Shown piece after piece: positions 57,283 to 64,000 of a stretch of 64,000 nucleotides of DNA. A program made the position numbers and the translations under genes. Position 1 is the stretch's first letter. Each line of letters starts with the position of its first letter. Source of the DNA: Epiperipatus broadwayi (taxonomy: Eukaryota > Onychophora > Udeonychophora > Euonychophora > Peripatidae). The notes beneath the pieces are model-generated. The model had not been told where the DNA came from, searched no databases, and saw only the letters and a list, made by a program, of their open reading frames with translations. The stretch is taken from the NCBI GenBank assembly GCA_028023455.1, contig JAQFVV010000277.1, positions 868,001 to 932,000 of the forward strand, given 5' to 3'.

Positions 57283-57500
57283 ATAAAGTATGGTCTTTTT
57301 AAGATCATAATCCTAAACATAACTGCTTACATAATAATAACTATAAAGGGGTGGCATTTTGGTCCTAACCCTAACTGAATAAACTTTCTATACAATTATA
57401 AAGAGTGGCCTTTTGGTCCTAAACCTAATTTAATGCAACTACAATTTGTACAAGAGTGACTCATTTAGAGATCAATCCCTAACTCATTAAACTGATAGGA
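57283..57500. repeat. ~65-bp imperfect tandem repeat, about four units
   Basis: Units share ATAAAG-GTGG-C-TTTTGGTCCTAA-CCTAA; clearest at 57345, 57400 and weaker at 57290 and 57455. Confidence 0.65.
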
Positions 57501-59225
57501 ATGTATTCTCCCATATAAATGCAAACATGTGTAAACTATTATACATTGAACAACAACTGTGTATATATATAAATCCATCTACATAAAATCCAATTATCAG
57601 TAATCAAGTATAAGTTTAACTATGAATGAATGAGACTAATGGAAATAATTACAATATTTACATCATTAAATATGGTTATTTGAGACTTATGCCATTCATA
57701 CGTGCGTATTACATTTATATGAATATCATTGTTTTTTACATTTCCCTTTTATTAATAACTTATATAAAATTCATAAGCTTAGCATACATATATGATATGT
57801 AATAATTATTTTTTAAAAAATTAATAAATACAGAAAAGTTATTACAAATTCATTTCTTTTTTTAAAAACCAACAGTTTCTTTCAAATTAATATATGGATA
57901 ACAAGCATTATTTACAAATTCAAATTATTCAAAATAAAGTACAAATTAGACTTTAAGACTCACCAAAACAAAATAATTGTCATTTACTTCTTTCTGACTA
58001 ATATTAAAAGTCCATTTCTGGTGATAATAGTCTTGTAATTTCTAGCTGTCATTTAAATAAGCCTATTTCTTTATTTCAACCACAGTTATTTGAAGTATCA
58101 TTCATCAGTGTTCCAGATCAGATCTAGCTAACTGTTAGAAATATTCCTTCCTCCTTTTTATTCACAAAGCATAGTAAACATCCTAGGATTTGAATAAAGT
58201 AAGATACCAATCAGATCAAGAGAAAAGAAAAAAATGATTTTTATATTAAAACTTAGTTTCTTTCTTGCGTATTATTTTAGTTCTTTTTTAAAAAGAAAAA
58301 AAACACAAATTTGCATATATTTATTTTAGTATAATGTTATGCGTTGGGAATATATATCTATATATATATCATAAGGATTTATGAAAGGGAGTGGAGGGAT
58401 AATGTACAACAACCAGTAAACAGAACTATAACTATGATGTTAATTTAGTGGGATTTATGATTTGGCATTTGTAAATTAAGACACCCAAATTGATTCAGCA
58501 ACTGATATCTTCTCATGCAGCAGATCTTGACTCAAAATAGACTAATCACTAATGATGATGTTTATATCAGGCATCATCAGCTTGCAACTCGAGTCTGGTA
58601 GTTATCTAACCGTATCATCCCTTTTGTCAATAAAGTTAATAAAAATGATATCACCATAAGTAGTTGATATATACAGGTGTGTGTGTGTACTATCATGGAA
58701 AGTTTATGTTTTTGTAGCTATCTCGATTCTTCACTTACATGTGTGTATCACAATTTAAATAATGCGCTAATGAAAAAAACATTAATTTATAAATGTGTAA
58801 AAAAAGTTATTAACTAATCTTTAAGGTGTATTATTATTTCATAGTCTTTATGTGGTACTTAAAGCTTTGTTGAATCTATTTCCAGTATTCTTCCACTTCC
58901 CACGCATCATATATAAATCTAAACTAATCAGAAATTGCACAGACTCTGATCTAATATTATCTCAGTTCATCCTGATCCTAAATTAAATGAGATATAGCAC
59001 TACAAAATGAAAAGAGAACACTTGATTTATTGACATTATTAAAATGAGTTATAATTAACTCCTTTTATAAATTAAATTATAAGCTGATTTAAGCTGTGGA
59101 TATCTCCACTATTTTAAATTTTATATAATCCTATAATTGGAAGTTTTCCAGGGTTTTTTTTTTAATTATGCATTTTCAGGGACCTCTAATATGGCTAATT
59201 AGAAGCTGTCATACTTAATATTTTG

Positions 59226-59278
<53 letters not shown>

Positions 59279-60554
59279 TACAAGAAATTACACCAAAGTA
59301 TGAGAATTAATTGTAATTAAAATAAATTTAATATAAAGTGCAGTAAATAAAATAAAACATAGGGAAACAAAGTAACAAATGTGTGTTATTTCTGTCAGTG
59401 GATGGAAATCTCTAGTAGCCTGCAACATGGTCACAAATGTATCTTCTTCATGCAGTCACTGTCACATAAATTTTATTAAATAGAAATCCATGTGTTGTTG
59501 CATAGTTTCCCAATGCATGTTTTTCTGTCAAATTTTAATCATTTTGGCAAAATATTACAAAAAAAAAAAAATAATAACCCACACATTCACTGACAATCTT
59601 ATGCCATATTCAATGTTAACATTTCTACATCTATATATATAAAATAATAATTAAATCTTTTTTTATATAAAATAAACTTTATTAATTACAAATTATGTTC
59701 AAGTATTAATATGTATTCAGGGGAATTTTTTTTATATATGGCATAAGGTGCACGGCTTAAAAACATAGTTATTATGGCTAGCATCTGAAGACAGATATAA
59801 TGATTCAGTTTTAAAATATAATTTATATCATTTTAAAATAATGAACAGCTAAGAAAAATATTGTTCTGACAAATTTTTTTCATAATATTTCAGTATATAT
59901 ATATATATATTGGGCATATATATTATACCACTCTTTATTTAATTAAATCTTGTGACTGATATACTTCACTTCTATGAAATATAATAAATCATAAATAGTT
60001 TGCTAAGATGCAGCTAAAGATAAGTTTATGAATTTGAAAAATAAAACTCAAGGCTAAGTGCTTCCAGAGCTTATTTTACTCACCCCTCCTCCACAACAAT
60101 TTGAATTCATAAACTTCTCTTCAGCTGTGTCTTAGAACACTATTTAAGATATTTAATATAACAGGAATTTATAGTGATCTTAATATTTTTTAAATTTAAC
60201 AAGTAATACATGTTTAGTAAAATAATTTAGAGAAAAAACATAAACAAATACTTCTATGCCCCTGAAAAGTGATAATTAAAAATAAAAACTAGCAAACTTC
60301 TGGTTACAGAATTATATGTAAGTACCAAATTAATTTACACATCAAAACAAGAACTTAGAAACAAATGGAATGTGATTCATTTTTTGTTTATTGTATCTCA
60401 GTTTTGATACTTGAGGGGATTGCACTAAAATATCACTCTTTAAGTTGGAATTTTTAAACTATATTTTATATTATTACCACTGCTTCATTTACCGTTTATA
60501 TATATATATATATATATATATTGTTTTCAATTGTTTTTTTATTTATACTTTCAG
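57501..60554. other. intron D-E, AT-rich with TA runs
   Basis: TA microsatellite at 59231-59273 with flanking TTGTATTTTTA / TAAAAATACAA forming a palindrome; another TA run at 60497-60523 close to the acceptor of exon E. No genes seen. Confidence 0.6.
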
Positions 60555-60631
60555 GTGTGTTTGTGTTGACTTTTATTTCAAATTATTTTGAAAGAGTAAG
60601 GACTATAAATTTTGAAGAACAGTTTATTATG
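60555..60631 (+). CDS. SLC9A/NHE exchanger, internal exon E
   Basis: Seen: acceptor TACTTTCAG ends at 60554. Two bases complete a Ser codon with exon D, then 25 codons read VFVLTFISNYFERVRTINF and EEQFIM, followed by GTAAGC at 60632; the exon ends in phase 0. Known: in NHE proteins the pattern G/S-V-F-x-L-T ... R-x-x-x-I-x-x-x-x-Q-F-I-(I/M) directly precedes the A-Y-G-G-L-R-G-A helix, which carries the conserved arginine and glycines of the transport core. That next exon was not seen between 60632 and 64000, so it probably lies beyond the right edge. The residues fit an NHE2/4-like or invertebrate NHE2 protein better than NHE1, judged from memory only. Confidence 0.87.
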
Positions 60632-61056
60632 GTAAGCATATGTGAAATTGATAAAAATTTAGTACCTTCTCTTGAATTTTAACTAATTAATCCATTGCAT
60701 TTGTGAACTGCCATCATATTTATCTCATTATTGGTACTATATATCATTTGCATTATTACTCTTATTTCAAAAGGTTTTGTTTTATTTTGGAAAACTTTCC
60801 AATAATCAGCATACAGATGTGCATATCTTTGTATATTTTTATGATATTTTACTTGATTTGCATTAAATTTACATCTTTTATGTTTTAATATTACTATAAA
60901 AGGGGGAATAAATGTAATATAATCCTTTAAACTATTCAGTCATCACATATATTTTAGCATACAACTTGCTGTTTATTGACATAATTTTCTATTCTCACTA
61001 CTTTTATGCCATTTAGTGTAAGATTTAATAATCAATAAATGATAGCTCGCAATTGT

Positions 61057-61350
61057 TAATAAGTTCTTATCCAATTAAGTCCTATCAAATATCCCCATAC
61101 TAGTTTTTAGCTTATAGTTTTCACCATTAAGGAGTGAAAAGGTACGTCCAAAATGATGGTCCAAATGCACTACTCAAAAAAAAAAAAGCTTCACACTGAT
61201 AAAACCATAAACTAGAAACTAGTCTAGAGATATATGGATAGGACAGCATTAAATAAGGATTTATTAAATACTACCATCTGGCATCTATTGATTATTAAAA
61301 TTTCCTCTAGATGGCATACATGTGGTATGAATAGAAAATTATGCTGATAA
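61057..61350. repeat. degraded inverted pair of family 2 hammerhead elements
   Basis: Minus-strand remnant at about 61065-61130 (CCCCATACTAGTTTTTAGC) and plus-strand remnant at 61185-61345 (CACTGATAAAACC, GAAACTAGTCTAGAG, GGCATCTATTGATTATT). An A-run at 61176-61187 separates them. Confidence 0.65.
61190..61230 (+). ncRNA. hammerhead-like remnant, family 2
   Basis: CTGATAA at 61196-61202, shrunken stem II, GAAA at 61215-61218, AGTC and TAGAG follow. Degenerate; not expected to cleave. Confidence 0.5.
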
Positions 61351-61855
61351 TTCCATTATGCTGACTTTTTATAAACAATGTTAAAAAAAGTTTATATAAA
61401 CACCACTAACAAAACACCACATAAGCCAAGCTTACTCGTTACTTTTAAATAGTAAATATTCTTATCTTCCACTAGATGTCAGAACTAGAATAGGAGAAAT
61501 GAATTATATAACAGCAAGCGTTAGATTATGTCATATAAAAAAAAAAACTTTTCAATAATATTAATAATTTTTATTAGTCATTTTTTACAATCACTTAATG
61601 AAGGTGTTAAAAGTGGATAGAAACCAGTCCTTATTTTGTGTGAGAGTGATGCAATAAAAATTATACTATGGAAATATTATTAAGTGGATAATCTCTAGTT
61701 TAATGAATGATTAATAAAAGTTATTAATATACTTTCATTACTAGTTTGTATTAAAGTTGTGAGGTCAATAAGTTTGACACATTAATTAAACTGTAGTATT
61801 GGTGATCTATATATACTGAACAGTGATAAAGATATATGAAAGAGATTGTAATCTG

Positions 61856-61897
61856 GGACAACTGATGACTGCTGGTTCAGCACACAATATCTTGGGG
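61856..61897 (+). ncRNA. hammerhead-like motif, family 1, GAAA damaged
   Basis: CTGATGA 61862-61868, stem II CTGCT/AGCAC (one mismatch) with loop GGTTC, ACAA at 61884-61887 where GAAA is expected, triplet ATC, TTGGGG. Inactive by sequence. Confidence 0.65.
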
Positions 61898-62187
61898 GAT
61901 AATGCTCTTTTTCACATATCTTTTGTCTATAAGTTTATAATTACACAAAGTGTTAAAAGTGAATAGAAACCAAATCCCTATTTTGTGTGAAAATGGTATA
62001 GTGAAAATTACACTACAGAAATATTATTAATTAAGTGGATAATCTCTAATCTAATGAATGTCTAATAAAAATTATTAATATACTTTCATTAAGTGGTGTG
62101 TGTCAAAGTTGTGAGGGCAATAAGTTTAACACTTATCAATTAAACTGTAGTATTATCTATCTAAAGATATGTGAAGATTGTGATCTG

Positions 62188-62231
62188 GACCAACTGATGA
62201 GTGCTAGATCAGCATGAAAGGTGCAGCTTGG
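62188..62231 (+). ncRNA. hammerhead motif, family 1, core intact but cleavage triplet altered
   Basis: ACCAA, CTGATGA 62194-62200, stem II GTGCT/AGCAT with loop AGATC, GAAA 62216-62219, then AGC where ATC is expected, followed by TTGGG pairing with CCAA. The missing U before the cleavage base makes cleavage unlikely. Confidence 0.7.
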
Positions 62232-62559
62232 GCATCGTACATCTTTTTTCACAAATTTTTGGTCATATGTTTATGATTACATCCTTCTGCAAGGTGTTAA
62301 AAATGGATAGAAATCAGTACCTACCTTGCATGAGAATGGTATAGTGGAAATATTATTCAGTATTTTTAATTGCCACTATATATAATGCTCTGTAAATGTT
62401 CATAAGCATTATATTGAGGAGTGCAATGAAACATTGCTGAAAAAACTATTATAATAATGTATTTATAAATGTTGTCTCTGACTGCCTGAATATTTATGAT
62501 GATTGCAATTTACTTTTAATTAAATCTTGGTTTATTTCTCTAGAATTAATGATTAAATG

Positions 62560-62780
62560 TCCTTGATAAATCTTAAACCTTTTCGAATGAAATCAGCTGT
62601 TAGTAATAGTACTAAGATTAATATATAATAAAATGTTTTTGAGTGAAATTATTTTCCTCTCTTCTTAGGTATTGTTGGTCTGACTAGTGACAGTATTAGT
62701 ATAGAAATTGAACCTGGAATTTTTAGCTTCATGAATACTCAATTTAAGATGTATCTGCCATTTGTTTTAACTGTTTAAAA
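62560..62780 (-). repeat. SINE with PLE-like tail, diverged
   Basis: CTCTTCTTAGGTATTGTTGG and CTGACTAGTGACAGTATTAG read as the inverse of the tail and body of the copies at 43480 and 48085. Confidence 0.6.
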
Positions 62781-62789
62781 GGCATTGGG

Positions 62790-63935
62790 TGCGTAAAGTA
62801 ACACTTCTTTATATCTGCAGATATTTTCAATATGGACAACTTGCATTACACTTCAAAAGAGAAATACGTTTTGTCAAATTATAATAGAAATAAGTAGAGA
62901 CTGAAATATCTAGAATTAGGATTAATGAAAAAATAATCGAATATTTAGTTGCTCAGAAAGACAGGTGATGATCAAGCACCAGAAGTGATCAATTGAATTT
63001 CTTTAATTTAGGAATCGTTAACTCTCACGTTTGGGCAAGATTTAATATTGGAGAAAATAGCAGAGGAATTAATGTTGTTGCTTAAAAAATGAAGATTTTT
63101 TTAAGTAAAAATAATTCTGCGAAACAATTGTGCAAAATACAAATATAATAGTAATAGATATATATGATAATCGAATGGTTTTATTACTCAGAAGGTCTTT
63201 TGGTTTGGAAATGCTCAAACTGGATCTGACGCTACTACTGCACCAAAACGATGCATGATGTAATATTATTGATTTGTAAGAAGAGATTTTTGTCAAAGGT
63301 AAATATGTAGAATTAGCGCTGAAAAATTGTGAAAGAATAATATCGATTAGTAAAAGAAAAAAGAATTCTTTTTAATAGAACAAGCTGAAATTTAAAAAAT
63401 AATATGATTTATCACTCTTATGTTTTCACTCTTATGTTTCTAACAACATTTTAATTTTTTTAATTATAGAATTAAAAATAATAATTAAAGATTCATGAAA
63501 CAAACAAATTTAATCAATTCAGACAGTGAAAATAAATTTTGTATTATAAAGTCATAAATATGAGTTTGAGAGAGAAAGAAAAAAAACGGATGGGACACAA
63601 TATACGAAGTAAAAACAAAAAAAGTATTTATGATTGTTTGTATGCGTGCATTTACATACGTCAAACGTTCTTTTTTGGATTTTACTATATGTAAGAATAG
63701 GTACTATTTTCCAGAAGAAAATAACTGCGCGGTGTTCCTGAATTATCGATAATCAATTTTAACTACCATGCATAGTTACCACGAGATCAACCCATCTCAG
63801 AGACTTTCACTATAAGAATGAATTAATAATTTTTCTAATCTATGAGAAAAAATATATATATATTTTTTTGACATCTTTTATCCATGAAAATGTTCAAACA
63901 GTTAAAGAACTTCATAATGTACTTATGTTTGCATT
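62790..63935. other. intron after exon E, AT-rich, nothing recognised
   Basis: No YGGLRGA exon or element found. Confidence 0.5.
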
Positions 63936-63936
63936 T

Positions 63937-64000
63937 TATACAACCTGAATTCAAATCTGAACTGGGTACATTTTTTATAGCTGGCCCATAACCATCCAAC
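63937..64000 (-). repeat. SINE-like repeat, start only (inverse of 6040-6260)
   Basis: Minus strand GTTGGATGGTTATGGGCCAG and B-box-like AGATTTGAATTC match the head of the repeat at 6040; it is spaced differently and cut off by the window edge. Confidence 0.45.

Larger units (their letters stand above)
61560..62360 (+). repeat. tandem array of family 1 hammerhead units (~332-347 bp period)
   Basis: GTGTTAAAAGTGGATAGAAA-type sequence recurs at 61606, 61949 and 62296 and hammerhead cores at 61862 and 62194 (332 bp apart). Each unit runs: GATAGAAACCA, TGTGTGAGAATGGT, CACTACAGAAATATTATTAA, GGATAATCTCTA, GTTGTGAGG-CAATAAGTTT, AAACTGTAGTATT, hammerhead, TTTTTCACA. Head-to-tail repetition with one hammerhead per unit is what rolling or tandem self-cleaving retroelements show. 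Confidence 0.78.

Noticed and set aside
58550-58600. CTGATGATG on the minus strand as another hammerhead
   Set aside because: No stem II hairpin followed by GAAA and no stem I partner at the right distance.
60632-64000. Search for the YGGLRGA exon following exon E
   Set aside because: No reading frame with that motif found in the remaining sequence; probably beyond the window.

Overview
This is eukaryotic, metazoan DNA: strongly AT-rich, intron-dominated and full of retroelements. The only host gene I can support is part of a plasma-membrane-type sodium/hydrogen exchanger (SLC9A/NHE family) on the + strand. Five coding exons are visible (27193-27304, 33675-33756, 33834-33929, 55812-55933, 60555-60631). 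All have AG/GT borders and their phases join into one frame. The joined peptide covers the later part of the exchanger membrane domain, from a glycine-rich helix to the DQFII-like segment. Neither the earlier exon with the conserved ND pair nor the following YGGLRGA exon was found, so bases 1-27192 and 60632-64000 are probably intron. The protein resembles bilaterian invertebrate NHE2/NHE3-type proteins. The species cannot be fixed; a lophotrochozoan or chelicerate would fit.

Layout. 1-9.8 kb: tandem repeats, tRNA-derived SINEs and hammerhead-ribozyme-bearing palindromic elements. 9.9-14.5 kb: a nearly complete but broken CR1-group LINE (PHD finger plus SGNH esterase ORF1; APE endonuclease plus reverse transcriptase ORF2). 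16.5-18 kb: SINE-rich repeats. 21.3-23.8 kb: SINE, a hammerhead palindrome and an unrelated 318-bp palindrome. 24.5-26.9 kb: a second CR1 copy with a hammerhead-family element nested in it. 27.7-28.1 kb: another hammerhead-family element inside a larger inverted repeat. 28.7-33.5 kb: a decayed Ty3/Gypsy element antisense to the host gene. 36-42.4 kb: RTE-like LINE fragments and a third CR1 copy with a 368-codon open frame. 43.5-48.5 kb: Penelope-like element (PLE) remnants, SINEs with a shared PLE-like tail and more hammerhead relics. 50.7-53.6 kb: a fourth CR1 copy (minus), a hairpin element and a PLE GIY-YIG endonuclease reading frame. 61-62.4 kb: a tandem array with two hammerhead motifs 332 bp apart.

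Most interesting. Two sequence-unrelated families of small repeats carry hammerhead ribozyme cores (CTGATGA, a stem II hairpin, GAAA, then a cleavage triplet abutting stem I). One family has a terminal-inverted-repeat hairpin body. It is inserted with 13-16 bp target-site duplications, once inside a LINE copy whose paralogue preserves the empty site. The other family places the hammerhead just upstream of a tRNA-like region. PLE reverse transcriptase and GIY-YIG remnants lie in the same window, so PLE-driven mobilisation of retrozyme-like RNAs is a reasonable hypothesis. It is not proven here.
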